Below are positions 1 through 9,672 of a stretch of 64,000 nt of DNA, piece after piece. Source of the DNA: a bacterium (GTDB lineage: Bacteria; Chloroflexota; Anaerolineae; Caldilineales; Caldilineaceae); the NCBI GenBank assembly GCA_016124945.1, contig WGMT01000032.1, forward strand, positions 115,781-179,780. The letters run 5' to 3'. The number at the start of each line of letters is the position of its first letter. Positions within the stretch are counted from its first letter, which is position 1. The notes under the pieces were generated by a model, which was given only the letters and a program-made list of their open reading frames with translations, was not told the origin of the DNA and searched no databases. The translations under genes and the position numbers were made by a program.

Positions 1-615
1 GCCACCCTACGCGTGGACTGGAGTCGCTTCGATTTACGCATCCCCGCGCGTGGACGGCGTATGCGCGTCATCGTCTCGTTGCCCAACCAACTTGTCACCG
101 CAGAGCGTATCGTCGAAGCCCCGCACCAGGACGGTTTCGTCGTCGCCGATCCGGCACAGGATCTGCTCAAAATGGCCGTGGTCGACCGTCACAAAGCCGG
201 CGGATCGATGGGATTGGGCTTCATCATGGGCGTCGGCCTGCATCGTGGAGCGATGGCCGGTAGCGTGGCCCACGATCACCACAACCTCGTCGTCATCGGC
301 GCCGACGATCTTTCGATGACCACGGCGGCCAAAGCAGTCGGCGCAATGGGCGGCGGGCTGGCCGTGGCCGACGGCGAACAGATCCTGGCAGCGCTGCCAT
401 TGCCCGTAGGCGGCATCATGAGCGACCGCCCCATCGTCCAAGTACGCGCCGGCTACGACGCCGTCCTTGCCGCCGCCGCCGAACTCGGATCACCGCTGCA
501 CGATCCCTTTATGGCTATGAGTTTCATGGCGCTGGAAGTGATCCCCAAACTCAAGTTGACCGATCAAGGGCTGGTTGACGTTGAGAAATTTGCATTGGTA
601 GATTTGTTTGTGTAG
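1..615 (+). CDS. ade: Adenine deaminase, C-terminal part (5' end outside window)
   Basis: The frame is open from the first base, so only the C-terminal ~204 residues are present. They match the C-terminal region of adenine deaminase (adenine to hypoxanthine plus ammonia, purine salvage): GGSMGLGFIMGVGLHRGAMAGSVAHDHHN, then IGADDLSMTTAAKAVGAMGGG, LPLPVGGIMSD, DPFMAMSFMALEVIPKLKLTDQGLVDV. The amidohydrolase barrel with the metal ligands lies upstream of the window. The stop codon TAG at 613-615 is already inside the left arm of a 37-bp perfect hairpin. Family assignment rests on remembered motif order; no search was run. Confidence 0.9.
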   Translation, partial: ATLRVDWSRFDLRIPARGRRMRVIVSLPNQLVTAERIVEAPHQDGFVVADPAQDLLKMAVVDRHKAGGSMGLGFIMGVGLHRGAMAGSVAHDHHNLVVIGADDLSMTTAAKAVGAMGGGLAVADGEQILAALPLPVGGIMSDRPIVQVRAGYDAVLAAAAELGSPLHDPFMAMSFMALEVIPKLKLTDQGLVDVEKFALVDLFV

Positions 616-686
616 GGGTTTGTGTGGGGCGGAAGCAGATGCGGACGCAGCGTCCGCATCTGCTTCCGCCCCACACAAACCCCTAC
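612..686 (+). terminator. Perfect 37-bp inverted repeat after adenine deaminase
   Basis: Bases 612-648 are exactly reverse-complementary to 650-686 with a one-base loop. The left arm contains the ade stop codon. There is no T-run, so it may be a bidirectional processing or termination hairpin, or a mobile palindromic repeat, rather than a classic intrinsic terminator. The remaining gap to the next gene is only 40 bp. Confidence 0.75.
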
Positions 687-726
687 GATATCGTAACCCG
701 AACACCACCCATGTTGAGGTACACCC

Positions 727-1923
727 ATGTTCGAAACCATCACCCCCGCCCCACCCGACGCCATCCTTGGCCTGACAGACGCGTTCAAAAAAGACAGCAA
801 CCCCAAGAAGATCAACCTGGGCGTGGGCGTCTACAAAGACGCGCAAGGACGCACACCTGTGTTACCGTCGGTGAAAGAAGCTGAACGGCGCATCGACGCC
901 ACCGAAAATACCAAGAGCTATCTGCCCATTGAAGGATCGCCCGAATATGCCGCCGCCACCCAAGCAATGGTCCTCGGTGCGGGGTCGGCGCTGATTGCCG
1001 GTGGACGCGCCGTCACCGTGCAGGCACCCGGCGGCACCGGCGCTCTACGCGTCGGCGCAGAGTTCGTCAAGCGCTTTTTGCCTGAAGCCACCGTCTGGGT
1101 GAGCAACCCCACCTGGCCCAACCATCCCAGCGTCTTCGAGTCTGCCGGGCTGAAGGTGGGCACCTATCCTTACTTCGACGCCGCCAACAACCGCGTGGAC
1201 ATCGACGCCATGTTGGCGAAAGTGCAGACATTGCCCGCCGGCGACGTGCTGCTCCTGCATGGCTGCTGTCACAACCCAACGGGGGCCGATCTCTCGCTGG
1301 ATCAATGGCAGCAGATCGCCGTCATCTGCCAGGAACGCGGCCTGCTCCCCCTGCTCGACTTCGCCTACCAGGGCTTCGCCGACGGCCTCGAAGAAGACGC
1401 CGCCGGTGTGCGTCTTGTGGCTGAAGCCTGCCCCGAAAGCCTGATCGCCAGTTCCTATTCTAAGAACTTCGGCCTCTACAACGAACGTGTCGGCGCGCTA
1501 ACGCTCATCGCCAAGGACACCGCCGCAGCCGAAGCAGCCCTCAGCCACATCAAGCAGGTGGTGCGCGCCAATTACTCGAATCCCCCAGCGCATGGTGCCA
1601 AAGTCGTTGAGACGATCCTCACCGATCCGGCGCTGCGCAAACAGTGGGAAGACGAAGTCACCGACATGCGCCAACGCATCAACCGCATGCGCGATCTCTT
1701 TGTAGAAACGCTCAACGAAAAAGGCGTCGACCGTGACTTCTCGTTTATTGCCCGTCAGCGTGGCATGTTCTCGTTTAGCGGACTTACCCCTGAACACGTC
1801 AAGAAGCTGCGCGACCAGTTTGGCGTCTACGCCGTCGGCTCTGGTCGCATCAACGTAGCCGGCATGACGGAGGGGAATATGGAGTATCTTTGTGAGGCGA
1901 TCTCTGCTGTACTGAAGGGATGA
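727..1923 (+). CDS. Aspartate/aromatic aminotransferase (class I, subgroup Ia type)
   Basis: PLP enzyme of 398 residues, the usual length for the E. coli AspC/TyrB subgroup. Characteristic stretches are the N-terminal [23 protein letters not shown] in the middle, [12 protein letters not shown], and the PLP-lysine motif [13 protein letters not shown] with Lys about residue 246. The C-terminus has RINVAGM. It should interconvert aspartate or aromatic amino acids with their 2-oxo acids in the cytoplasm. ATG at 727 follows a short leader after the 612-686 hairpin. Substrate preference cannot be read from sequence alone. Confidence 0.9.
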   Translation: MFETITPAPPDAILGLTDAFKKDSNPKKINLGVGVYKDAQGRTPVLPSVKEAERRIDATENTKSYLPIEGSPEYAAATQAMVLGAGSALIAGGRAVTVQAPGGTGALRVGAEFVKRFLPEATVWVSNPTWPNHPSVFESAGLKVGTYPYFDAANNRVDIDAMLAKVQTLPAGDVLLLHGCCHNPTGADLSLDQWQQIAVICQERGLLPLLDFAYQGFADGLEEDAAGVRLVAEACPESLIASSYSKNFGLYNERVGALTLIAKDTAAAEAALSHIKQVVRANYSNPPAHGAKVVETILTDPALRKQWEDEVTDMRQRINRMRDLFVETLNEKGVDRDFSFIARQRGMFSFSGLTPEHVKKLRDQFGVYAVGSGRINVAGMTEGNMEYLCEAISAVLKG

Positions 1924-1926
1924 TGA

Positions 1927-1967
1927 GATGATGGGATGATGATCTCGACGATCATCATCCCATCATC
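1927..1967 (+). terminator. Hairpin between the two aminotransferase genes
   Basis: Bases 1927-1944 pair perfectly with 1950-1967 (18-bp arms, 5-base loop). The arms are built from GATGATGGG and CCCATCATC words that continue to about 1990. It lies directly after the first aminotransferase stop and probably separates two transcription units, although no T-tract follows. Confidence 0.6.
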
Positions 1968-2037
1968 CCTTCATCCCATCATCTCATCACCCTGTCATTC
2001 TTGCTCCCCAACACATACACCAGGCATCCCACCAACC

Positions 2038-3207
2038 ATGAAATCACTATCCACACTCGTCCAAGCCGTCCCCGGTTCGCCCACGACATTGATGATGCAG
2101 AAGGGCCGCGAGTTGAAGGCTGCGGGCAAAGATGTCATCAACCTGGCCGGTGGTGAACCGGATTTTGACACACCCAAGCACATTCAAGAAGCCGGCTTTG
2201 CCGCCATCCGCAACGGGGACACACACTATCCTCCCTCGTTTGGGACGCCGGCCTTGCTGGAGGCGATTGCGGCCAAGTTGGCGCGCGAGAACAACGTCCA
2301 TGTGACGCCGGATCAGATCATGGTGACGCCGGGCGGCAAGTGGGCGATCTACGCCACACTGGCCGCGCTGCTCGATCCCGGCGACGAAGTGATGATCCTC
2401 GACCCGGCGTGGGTGAGCTACGCGCCCATGGTGCAGCTCAATCGGGGCGTCCCCGTGCATGTGGCACTGCCCGCGGAGACAAATTTCTACGTCACCGAGG
2501 CGCAATTGCGCGAGTACGTCACCGAAAAAACGAAGGCGTTGATGGCGTGTAGCCCCAACAACCCCACCGGCCGTGTACTGCAACGCGACGAGATCGACGC
2601 CATCTGCGCCGTGGCAAAGGAATTTGATCTCTACGTCCTCAGCGATGAGATCTACGAACACATCCTCTACGACGGCCACGTACACCATTCGTTGGCGGCG
2701 GAACCGGGCATGGCCGAGCGGACGATCATTATCAATGGCTTCAGCAAAGCCTACGCCATGACAGGCTGGCGGCTAGGCTGGTTAGCCGCGCCCAAGCCGG
2801 TGGCCAAACTGGCGCGCACCTACCAGACGCAGAGCATCACCTCGGCAGCCAGTTTTGCCATGGCCGCAGGCGTGGCCGCGCTCAACGGCCCGCAAGATTG
2901 TGTCAAAGAGATGACGGCGTCGTACACCGTGCGGCGCAACTACCTGCTCGACGCCCTAGACGAGATCCCCGGCATTGAGAGCAGCCCCATCGAAGGCGCG
3001 TTCTATCTCTTTGCACGGTTTACCAACACCGACAAAGACAGCCTCACGATTTCAAATGTCTTGCTGGAAGAGGGCCTGATCGCCAGCACCCCCGGCATCG
3101 CCTTCGGCAAAGCAGGCGAAGGCTACGTCCGCTTCAGCTTTGCCGAACGCATGACCGATCTGGAGAAGACGGTGGAGCGGTTGGCGAGGATTGTCCCGAG
3201 TTTATAG
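2038..3207 (+). CDS. Pyridoxal phosphate-dependent aminotransferase (AspAT subgroup Ib)
   Basis: 389 residues from the ATG at 2038; upstream in-frame codons run through the palindromic spacer and are not expected to be coding. Motifs: INLAGGEPDFDTP, VTPGGKWAIYATLAALLDPGDEVMI, CSPNNPTGRV, LSDEIYEHILYDG and the PLP-lysine motif INGFSKAYAMTGWRLGW with Lys about residue 236, then GEGYVRFSFA near the end. These are typical of thermostable-type aspartate or prephenate aminotransferases. It sits beside a second, unrelated-subgroup aminotransferase, but a hairpin separates them, so co-transcription is uncertain. Confidence 0.9.
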   Translation: MKSLSTLVQAVPGSPTTLMMQKGRELKAAGKDVINLAGGEPDFDTPKHIQEAGFAAIRNGDTHYPPSFGTPALLEAIAAKLARENNVHVTPDQIMVTPGGKWAIYATLAALLDPGDEVMILDPAWVSYAPMVQLNRGVPVHVALPAETNFYVTEAQLREYVTEKTKALMACSPNNPTGRVLQRDEIDAICAVAKEFDLYVLSDEIYEHILYDGHVHHSLAAEPGMAERTIIINGFSKAYAMTGWRLGWLAAPKPVAKLARTYQTQSITSAASFAMAAGVAALNGPQDCVKEMTASYTVRRNYLLDALDEIPGIESSPIEGAFYLFARFTNTDKDSLTISNVLLEEGLIASTPGIAFGKAGEGYVRFSFAERMTDLEKTVERLARIVPSL

Positions 3208-3272
3208 TGATTGGTGATTGGGGTCTTGTTACAGCATCAGATGCTCAATAAGATCCCAATCACCAATCACTA
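3205..3272. repeat. Intergenic palindrome of the ATTGGTG family
   Basis: 3205-3222 and 3255-3272 are perfect 18-bp inverted arms made of the phrase TAGTGATTGGTGATTGGG. The same phrase recurs as inverted repeats around 48.8, 50.1 and 58.4 kb. The left arm overlaps the aminotransferase stop codon. Likely a palindromic intergenic repeat that also serves as terminator. Confidence 0.65.
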
Positions 3273-3362
3273 GGTTCTGTTGACATTTACAGTGCGGTCT
3301 CCTGGCAAGTTGTCGCTCAATGCCAAATTGACCAGAGGAGACCTGTGAAATGTCAACACAGC
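3273..3362. mobile_element. Possible MITE-like remnant (~90 bp)
   Basis: The ends are inverted repeats: left GGTTCTGTTGACATTTAC and right, reverse-complemented, GCTGTGTTGACATTTCAC, with further pairing of GGTCTCC with GGAGACC just inside. The element is flanked by CTA on both sides (3270-3272 and 3363-3365), compatible with a 3-bp target duplication as made by IS5-type transposases. There is no coding capacity. It lies between the aminotransferase and the capA 3' end. Confidence 0.4.
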
Positions 3363-3373
3363 CTAATCCCCAA

Positions 3374-5167
3374 TCACCTACTCGGCGCTGCGCCGAAGAT
3401 GCGCGTCAGAATGTCTGCGCGTTCGGTGGGGGTTGCCCAGCGGGGCTGGGCGAAGTCTTCGAGGACAGTGGTAAGGATTTCGGTGCTGAGCAGTTTCCCC
3501 TGATAGATGGTGTGACGCGCCATGAGCCCGGTGCGCGTCTGCCAACTCCACATCTGATCGAAGAAGAGATTCCCCAGCCCATAGACGATGATGCCTGCGT
3601 TGTGCTCGGCGGTGGGTGCGTAGGGTTCCATGGCCTGCGGCACGTGACTCTGCACGCCGGTGACAATGTCTACGCCCAAGTCGCGCAGCTCGCGGAACTC
3701 TATCACCTGCTGCGGTGTGGGGAAGGGATTGTAGGTCTCCAAATACTGTAGCTCCACAGCGAGGATGTCCACTTGCGGGCGTACTTCGGTGATGGTGTCG
3801 AAGATGCGCTGCTTGTGGGTGTAGTAGTGGCAAGCGCCGGGTTGATCCTCGGTGGCCCAGGCGAACTGTGGTTCAAAGGCCAACACAGCGATGAAGGCGA
3901 AGGTATTGCCGTTGTGTTCCCAGAAAAGGGGCGCACACGCTTCGTCGATGTTCATGCCGCCGCCATAGATGGGGATGTTGTTCTCACGATACCAGTTGAT
4001 GGAGCGGCGTGCGCCGTCGCGCCCAAAGTCGTTGACGTGGTTGCCGCTCAACCCCACAATGTCGGTGCCTACGGCTTCGAGAGTGGCCCAGTAGTTGGTG
4101 TGGCTGCACAGGACAAGGTTGTTCTCGGTGGGGTTGGCCACACAATCATCGAGGAAGGGTACCTCGTTGCTGATGTGGGTGATGTCGGCGACGGCCAGTG
4201 TGTCGGAGATGATGAGTGCCGGGTAGGTGTAGCCACGCTGTTCCATACGCAGCGCCGTCACCCGCGACATGGCGGTGACGCCGGTCATCATCAGCGTGGT
4301 CAGATCCTCGGCGCGGCGGTTGGTGCGTTCAGGTGCTTGTTCGGCTGCCCAAGCCGCAAGAACGTCTGCGCCTACGCCTCCGCGGACGGACAGAGACGCG
4401 GCCAGCGGATAGGCGGCGGCATCGAGGCGATTGCTGAGCAGGTTGACCCCGTCTACGCTGAGCACTTTGAAGCGAGGATGCAGCGTTTCAAAAGGCAGAA
4501 TGGCGATGCTTTGTGGCGCTGCCTGTAGTGCGTCAAAGATGAGATCGACGCCGGTGACGTTGACAGTGGCGGCAGGCGCTGCGCCAAAGATCGCCGTCAA
4601 CTCGGCCAGGTGTTCCAGCGGCACAATCAAGCCGCCATCCTCCTCACCGCGCCAGCGCGCACCCAGTTGGGCCATGCTCGTCTCATCGTTCACCGTGGCA
4701 AATGGCACGGCAGGGGCAAAGAAATGGTCCAGGATCACGTTTGCCGGCGCAAGGTTGTGCGGCACAAATTCCACAATTAGGTTTGCATTGCCGGCGCGAT
4801 CGAGGAAGGTCACCGGGCGTGGGCCACTTTCCGTGTCCAATTCGTTGATCCACATGAGCAGTGGCAAGAGCCACGCCGTCTCCCGTTCATTCAGCAGCGG
4901 TGAGATCGACACCGTCAACGGGGCAGACGCAGGGAGTTCTGTCTCTGCGGCTGGGGTTGTTATTGCGACAGAGGCGGCACCTTCCGCTCCGCTTTGCGCC
5001 GTCGCATCTGGGGTAGGGGTAAAGGTGGGCACGACATTGGGCGTCGGCGTTAGGGGCACCCGAATGGGCGTTACACAGGCAGATACCAACAATACGCCGG
5101 TGACGGTAAAAACAAGAGAAAAGAACATACGATGCCACGCACGGGACAACTGCTTCGAACCGTTCAC
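3374..5167 (-). CDS. CapA-family lipoprotein (predicted metallophosphatase)
   Basis: 597 residues, GTG start with AAGGAG about 8 bases upstream. The N-terminus has a hydrophobic segment ending in a lipobox (LLVSAC), then a Thr/Pro-rich linker (LTPTPNVVPTFTPTPDAT), so it should be lipid-anchored outside the membrane. The C-terminal half is the CapA/PgsA calcineurin-like fold: DTLAVADITHISNEVPF, LCSHTNYWATLEAVGTDIVGLSGNHVNDFG and GVQSHVPQAMEPY. The N-terminal ~250 residues look like a substrate-binding-protein-like region. Members have been linked to polyglutamate capsule synthesis or other surface functions; the substrate here is unknown. Two long plus-strand ORFs opposite it are shadows. Confidence 0.8.
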   Translation of the reverse strand: MNGSKQLSRAWHRMFFSLVFTVTGVLLVSACVTPIRVPLTPTPNVVPTFTPTPDATAQSGAEGAASVAITTPAAETELPASAPLTVSISPLLNERETAWLLPLLMWINELDTESGPRPVTFLDRAGNANLIVEFVPHNLAPANVILDHFFAPAVPFATVNDETSMAQLGARWRGEEDGGLIVPLEHLAELTAIFGAAPAATVNVTGVDLIFDALQAAPQSIAILPFETLHPRFKVLSVDGVNLLSNRLDAAAYPLAASLSVRGGVGADVLAAWAAEQAPERTNRRAEDLTTLMMTGVTAMSRVTALRMEQRGYTYPALIISDTLAVADITHISNEVPFLDDCVANPTENNLVLCSHTNYWATLEAVGTDIVGLSGNHVNDFGRDGARRSINWYRENNIPIYGGGMNIDEACAPLFWEHNGNTFAFIAVLAFEPQFAWATEDQPGACHYYTHKQRIFDTITEVRPQVDILAVELQYLETYNPFPTPQQVIEFRELRDLGVDIVTGVQSHVPQAMEPYAPTAEHNAGIIVYGLGNLFFDQMWSWQTRTGLMARHTIYQGKLLSTEILTTVLEDFAQPRWATPTERADILTRIFGAAPSR

Positions 5168-5356
5168 AAACGTGCTCCTTAACTGGCTATCGCCGACAGT
5201 AAGTTCAGTTGAAAAATCACTAAAGAATTGTACTAATTCCGGCTGTTATTCTACCGTTTGGGAAGTCTGGCTGCAAAGCGTACAAACGATCTTGGAGATT
5301 CTCAATCAGTGTTCTACTTTGCGCACTTTAAAATTGCTTAAACAATTTCAAACCCG

Positions 5357-5385
5357 TTGACATCTCCAAATGGCTATGCCACAAT
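5357..5385 (+). promoter_or_regulatory. Predicted sigma70-type promoter for the GH13 operon
   Basis: TTGACA at 5357-5362, 17-bp spacer, CACAAT at 5380-5385, about 85 bp before the amylase-family start at 5471. The divergent capA start is at 5167, so the 300-bp gap 5168-5470 carries regulatory sequence for both genes and is AT-rich. A perfect -35 compensates for a weak -10. Confidence 0.55.
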
Positions 5386-5470
5386 TCCAAGTGACTATAT
5401 AGTCAGTCATATCCAGAAGCCCACAAAATAGTGTTCAATTACTTACAACCATCTTTGGAGCACAACCAAC

Positions 5471-6937
5471 ATGACGATTCACACCCCAGACTGGGTGAAG
5501 AATGCGGTCTTTTACCAGATTTTCCCTGACCGTTTCGCACGATCCACAAACACAAAGCCACTGCCCGGGGTCACATTTAAAGCGTGGGGCACGCCCCCCG
5601 AAGAACAAGGCTTTCAAGGCGGCGACCTGCGCGGCATTGTCGAGAAGCTTGGTTATCTCAAAGAGTTAGGCATCACCGCCCTTTACCTGAACCCCATCTT
5701 TCAGTCGGCTTCCAATCACCGCTACCACACCTACGATTATATGCAGATCGATCCACTGTTGGGCGGCAATGAAGCGTTCCGCTACTTGCTCGACGCCGCC
5801 CACGATCACGACGTACACGTGGTGATCGACGGCGTCTTCAATCACGCCAGCCGCGGTTTTTGGGCTTTCCACCACATTTTAGAGGAAGGCGGCAACTCCC
5901 CATACATCGACTGGTTTATTGTTCACAACTGGCCGTTGCGTCCTTACGAGCACAACGACAAGAACCCGCACAACTATGCCGCCTGGTGGGACATGCCACC
6001 GCTGCCCAAGTTCAATATTCAGAACGAAGGTGTGCGCCAATACCTGCTGGATGTCGCGCGCTACTGGATCGAGTTCGGCGCAGACGGCTGGCGATTGGAC
6101 GTGCCTGAGGAGATCAATGATCCTGAGTTCTGGCGCAAATTCCGCAAGGTTGTGAAAGAGGTGAATCCAGACGCCTACATCACGGGTGAAATCTGGCGTG
6201 CCGCCGAAGCCTGGCTCAAGGGCGATATGTTCGACTCGGTGATGAACTACATCTTCAGCCGAGCGGCGCTAGGCTTCTTCGGCGCCGAGACACTGCGCAC
6301 CGAGTACAAACCTGGTGGCTTCCCGCTTAAGACGTTGAACAGCACCGAGTTCGCACAAAGCATCGACGAGATGCTGGCGCTCTACGACTGGGAGATCAAC
6401 CTGGCCCAGCTCAATTTGATGGACAGCCACGACACGGCGCGTACGCTGTGGACCGTGCGCGAGGACGAGAGCGCGCTGCGCCTGTGTACCCTCTTCCAAA
6501 TGACCATGCCCGGCGCGCCCTGCATCTACTACGGCGACGAAGTGGGCATGACCGGCGAAAACGATCCCTACTGCCGCGGTGCCTTTCCCTGGCACAACAA
6601 GCCCAGTTGGAACGAGGATCTGCTTGCCTTCCACAAACAGACCATTGCCATGCGCCATGCCCACGCCGCCCTGCGCACAGGATCGTACGAAGTGCTCCAC
6701 GCCAAGGGATCGATCTTCGCCTTTAATCGCGTCCTCGGCGACGAACAAATGGTGATTATTTTTAATGTAGCAAAAGAAAAGACATCCATCGATCTGCCGC
6801 TAAACGACGCGCTCAAACCCGGCCTCTATAGCGCCGTCTGGGGCGAAGGGACGTACACAACGCAGTCGCAGCGTCTACCAAACATCACCATCGGGGGTCG
6901 TAGCGCGCTCGTCCTCAAGCGCGCAAAGGAAGCCTGA
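5471..6937 (+). CDS. GH13 alpha-amylase family enzyme (neopullulanase/cyclomaltodextrinase-like)
   Basis: 488 residues, no signal peptide, starting MTIHTPDWVKNAVFYQIFPDRFARS. Conserved GH13 regions are visible: VVIDGVFNHASRGF (region I), ADGWRLDVPEEI with nucleophile Asp about 210 (region II), GEIW with acid/base Glu about 240 (region III), and LMDSHDTAR with Asp about 321 (region IV). A C-terminal beta-domain follows. It lacks the N-terminal domain of classic neopullulanases, so it is a compact intracellular alpha-glucan or maltodextrin hydrolase or transglycosylase. It directly abuts the lipid kinase gene (stop 6935-6937, GTG 6938). Exact specificity cannot be assigned. Confidence 0.85.
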   Translation: MTIHTPDWVKNAVFYQIFPDRFARSTNTKPLPGVTFKAWGTPPEEQGFQGGDLRGIVEKLGYLKELGITALYLNPIFQSASNHRYHTYDYMQIDPLLGGNEAFRYLLDAAHDHDVHVVIDGVFNHASRGFWAFHHILEEGGNSPYIDWFIVHNWPLRPYEHNDKNPHNYAAWWDMPPLPKFNIQNEGVRQYLLDVARYWIEFGADGWRLDVPEEINDPEFWRKFRKVVKEVNPDAYITGEIWRAAEAWLKGDMFDSVMNYIFSRAALGFFGAETLRTEYKPGGFPLKTLNSTEFAQSIDEMLALYDWEINLAQLNLMDSHDTARTLWTVREDESALRLCTLFQMTMPGAPCIYYGDEVGMTGENDPYCRGAFPWHNKPSWNEDLLAFHKQTIAMRHAHAALRTGSYEVLHAKGSIFAFNRVLGDEQMVIIFNVAKEKTSIDLPLNDALKPGLYSAVWGEGTYTTQSQRLPNITIGGRSALVLKRAKEA

Positions 6938-7870
6938 GTGGAAAAAATCTTCGTCGTGCTCAATCCTAAGTCGGGGCGTGGCACCGGTGGACAATCGGTC
7001 GAAGTGATCCGCCAAGCCATGAATGCAGCGCAGATACCCTTTGATCTGTTTCAAACGACAAGGGCGCGTGAAGCGATTGAAGTCGCCCGCGAGGCCAAAC
7101 GTAGCGGCTACGGCATTGTTGCGGCGGCAGGCGGCGACGGCACCATCAACGAAGTGGTCAATGGGCTGGCACAGGCGGCGACGCCGGGAGAGCCGGTCGG
7201 CCCACTGGCCATCTTGCCCGTCGGCACAGGCAACGACTTCGCCACCATGGTCGGCACGCCTGCCAAACTCTATGATGCGGTCGATGCCATCAAACGAGGC
7301 AAGACGCGCGACATCGACCTGAGCCATGCCCAGGTGCGTACACAGACCGGCTTTTTGTCGCACTACTTCGACAACAACCTGGGCCTTGGTTTTGAAGCAC
7401 AGGTAACAGTCGAAAGCTACAAGATCACTCAGATCCGCGGCTTTGCTGTCTACTTACTGGCGGTGCTGAAGGCGCTGCGCACCTATGAACACCCACGAGT
7501 GCAGATCCAATGGTGCACCCCACAAGGACAGACCCGACGCGTTGACCAATATGCGTTAATGGTAAGCGTGGGCAACAGCAGGCGCACCGGCGGCGGCTTC
7601 TACGTCACCCCCGACGCCGTCATCGACGACGGTATGCTCGACCTGGCGATTGCGCGCGGGCTGAACACACCACAGATTCTGGCCTTGCTGCCACGCGTCA
7701 TGGTGGGTGCGCATCGCAATCACCCCGCAGTGCTGCTCACCCGTTGCACAGCATTGACCATTGTCAGCGACATTCCAGTGCCGCTACACACAGACGGCGA
7801 AGTCATCACCGAAGAGGCGCTTGCCCTGTCAATAACAATGGAGCCAGGCCGTCTTCAGGTAATTGTATAG
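6938..7870 (+). CDS. Diacylglycerol/sphingosine kinase-family lipid kinase (YegS/DgkB-like)
   Basis: 310 residues with a GTG start immediately after the upstream TGA, so translation is probably coupled. The N-terminus has VVLNPKSGRGTGG, then the nucleotide-binding AAAGGDGTINEVVNGL and LPVGTGNDFA, diagnostic of the DAGK catalytic fold. The second beta-sandwich domain contains NNLGLGFEAQVTVES and GGGFYVTPDAVIDDGMLDL, and the end carries HTDGEVI. It would phosphorylate a lipid such as diacylglycerol for phospholipid recycling, at the membrane. Confidence 0.88.
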   Translation: MEKIFVVLNPKSGRGTGGQSVEVIRQAMNAAQIPFDLFQTTRAREAIEVAREAKRSGYGIVAAAGGDGTINEVVNGLAQAATPGEPVGPLAILPVGTGNDFATMVGTPAKLYDAVDAIKRGKTRDIDLSHAQVRTQTGFLSHYFDNNLGLGFEAQVTVESYKITQIRGFAVYLLAVLKALRTYEHPRVQIQWCTPQGQTRRVDQYALMVSVGNSRRTGGGFYVTPDAVIDDGMLDLAIARGLNTPQILALLPRVMVGAHRNHPAVLLTRCTALTIVSDIPVPLHTDGEVITEEALALSITMEPGRLQVIV

Positions 7871-7876
7871 GCAGGT

Positions 7877-7957
7877 TTCCCATAACGATTAAAGGTCTGA
7901 TATAATTGAGTTTGGGTGTAAGCCCATGCAGCTTGTAACAGACGGCTGCGTGGGTTT
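7877..7957 (+). promoter_or_regulatory. Extended -10 promoter and leader hairpin
   Basis: TGATATAAT (7898-7906) is an extended -10 with a weak TTCCCA at 7877-7882, 18 bp upstream. The predicted leader then has an imperfect hairpin, 7920-7957 (AAGCCCATGCAGC against GCTGCGTGGGTTT). It precedes the membrane protein gene at 8045. Confidence 0.4.
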
Positions 7958-8044
7958 CTCATTTCTGCTCGCGATAACAACAGCGTGCCGACCGGGGTAT
8001 TGCACAGAGCGGACATAACCTGCCAATCTTCGAAGGGAAATACA

Positions 8045-8938
8045 ATGCAGCGTGGCAGAACGTGGTCGGCCAATGCCCCTCCTCACTGGAATGCAAGCAG
8101 TAGCGCTGTCGTCGATGGGCGCATCTGGCTAGAACGTTCCCCCTGGCGTCTCGCCGGTGGCTGGTCGGTATTGGCGGCATTGTTAAGCATTGGTTTCTTC
8201 AATCAGTTAGAAGGTGTTGATCTCCCTCGCCTGCTACTCTTCTTCTTACTGGTTGATCTGCTGTGGGGCAGTATCTGGGGCTCGATGACCGTGCCCAACA
8301 GTGTCCCTAGCCTTGAAGCGACACATCAACAGCAGCGTGTCTGGTTGCCTTACCTGCGTCCTGGTTCACCGGCTGCACGCCTATTTGGGATAGACACACC
8401 TGGTATTCTCCCCGTGATTGGCCGGGTCGCGTTGCCGGGCATCTTGCTGGCACTGCTCATTTCCTTGACGCTTCACAGCGTACTGTTCTGGCTCACCCTT
8501 GTGGTTGTGGTCATTGGCGTGGCCGGATGGCTGCACCGTCAGGTTGCCTTGATGCCGGTCGTGCTCCTGCACAGTTTGATCAGCATTACACTACCCTGGT
8601 TGGCCACACAGCAGATTTACGGCGGCAGCCTGAATACGGCGGCAAATGAAGCACTGTTGCTGGCTGCACTGTGGACGTTACATCTGTGGGGTGCCAATCG
8701 CAACCTCAACGAATCGACCGATCGGTTAGGGCTGGCCGGTGTGGCGTTGGCACAGATCAGCATCAGCATTCAGATTGTCTTAGCGCAGACGCCGTTGTGG
8801 TTGGCGTTGGTGGTCGTCCTTTGGCTGCCGACATGGCTGGCCGTCTACCGCAATCAACCGCTACGCCGGGTAGAAGCGTGGTGGCCGCTTGCCATGCTGC
8901 TCAGCGCCTTTGCGATTGGGCAAAGTTTATCCATTTAG
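8045..8938 (+). CDS. Polytopic membrane protein of unknown function
   Basis: 297 residues from ATG 8045 (in-frame codons upstream lie in the leader and are not favoured). After a polar N-terminus of about 40 residues there are roughly eight hydrophobic segments, including WSVLAALLSIGFFNQL, LLLFFLLVDLLWGSIWGSM, LPGILLALLISLTLHSVLFWLTLVVVVIGV and LALVVVLWLPTWLAVYR. No catalytic motif is visible. It is followed after 23 bp by an HD-domain protein, suggesting one operon. No family recognised. Confidence 0.7.
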   Translation: MQRGRTWSANAPPHWNASSSAVVDGRIWLERSPWRLAGGWSVLAALLSIGFFNQLEGVDLPRLLLFFLLVDLLWGSIWGSMTVPNSVPSLEATHQQQRVWLPYLRPGSPAARLFGIDTPGILPVIGRVALPGILLALLISLTLHSVLFWLTLVVVVIGVAGWLHRQVALMPVVLLHSLISITLPWLATQQIYGGSLNTAANEALLLAALWTLHLWGANRNLNESTDRLGLAGVALAQISISIQIVLAQTPLWLALVVVLWLPTWLAVYRNQPLRRVEAWWPLAMLLSAFAIGQSLSI

Positions 8939-8961
8939 AACAATAATTTGTTTAGGTACTC

Positions 8962-9672
8962 ATGCACGTAACAGAGACACCCCCCGTTCAAGCGAAACAA
9001 GACTTTCCGGCGTTGCTCACCATCGACGATTTACGCAAAGACGCAGAAGTCGTTGCTTTTGTGCGTCAAGCGAACGAAAGCCTGCGCTCACTCGGTTACA
9101 CCGAACACGGGCAGCGTCATGCCGGGCTGGTTGGTCACATAGCCGAGAACATTCTGGATCGGCTTGGCTTTGAAGCGCGTACCTGCCAACTGGCGCACAT
9201 GGCCGGCTACATCCATGACATTGGCAACCTGATTCACCGTGAGAACCATGCACAGAGCGGGGCATTGATGGCTTGGCCTCTGCTACGCCGCTTGGGGATG
9301 GCAACCGACGACGTAGCGCTGATCATGAACGCCATCGGCAACCATGAAGAAGAGCGCGGCACCGCCACCACACCGATTGCCGCAGCCGTGATCATTGCCG
9401 ACAAGGCAGACGTCCACCGCAGTCGCGTGCAGAACCCAGACATGGCCCAGTTCGACATCCACGACCGCGTGAACTACGCTGCCACACGCAGCTTTGTGCG
9501 CGTGCTGCCTGAAGACAAAGTTATTGCACTCGAACTGGAAATAGATACAAATTTTGCACAGGTTATTGAATATTTTGAAATCTTCCTAAGCAGAATGACA
9601 ATGGTTAGGCAAGCAGTACAGTTTCTTGATTGCGAATTTCGACTGATTATCAACGATGTACGCTTTTCCTAG
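8962..9672 (+). CDS. HD-domain phosphohydrolase
   Basis: 236 residues. Metal-binding HD signature: [37 protein letters not shown] (H...HD), then [33 protein letters not shown] with the downstream His and Asp. This is the arrangement of HDIG-type phosphohydrolases acting on nucleotides or phosphoesters. The C-terminal ~65 residues form an extra domain. Substrate unknown. It follows the membrane protein gene closely. Confidence 0.8.
   Translation: MHVTETPPVQAKQDFPALLTIDDLRKDAEVVAFVRQANESLRSLGYTEHGQRHAGLVGHIAENILDRLGFEARTCQLAHMAGYIHDIGNLIHRENHAQSGALMAWPLLRRLGMATDDVALIMNAIGNHEEERGTATTPIAAAVIIADKADVHRSRVQNPDMAQFDIHDRVNYAATRSFVRVLPEDKVIALELEIDTNFAQVIEYFEIFLSRMTMVRQAVQFLDCEFRLIINDVRFS

Noticed and set aside
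3773..5360. Two long plus-strand ORFs opposite the CapA gene
   Set aside because: They lie antisense to a gene with clear family motifs, have no start signals and no recognisable domain.
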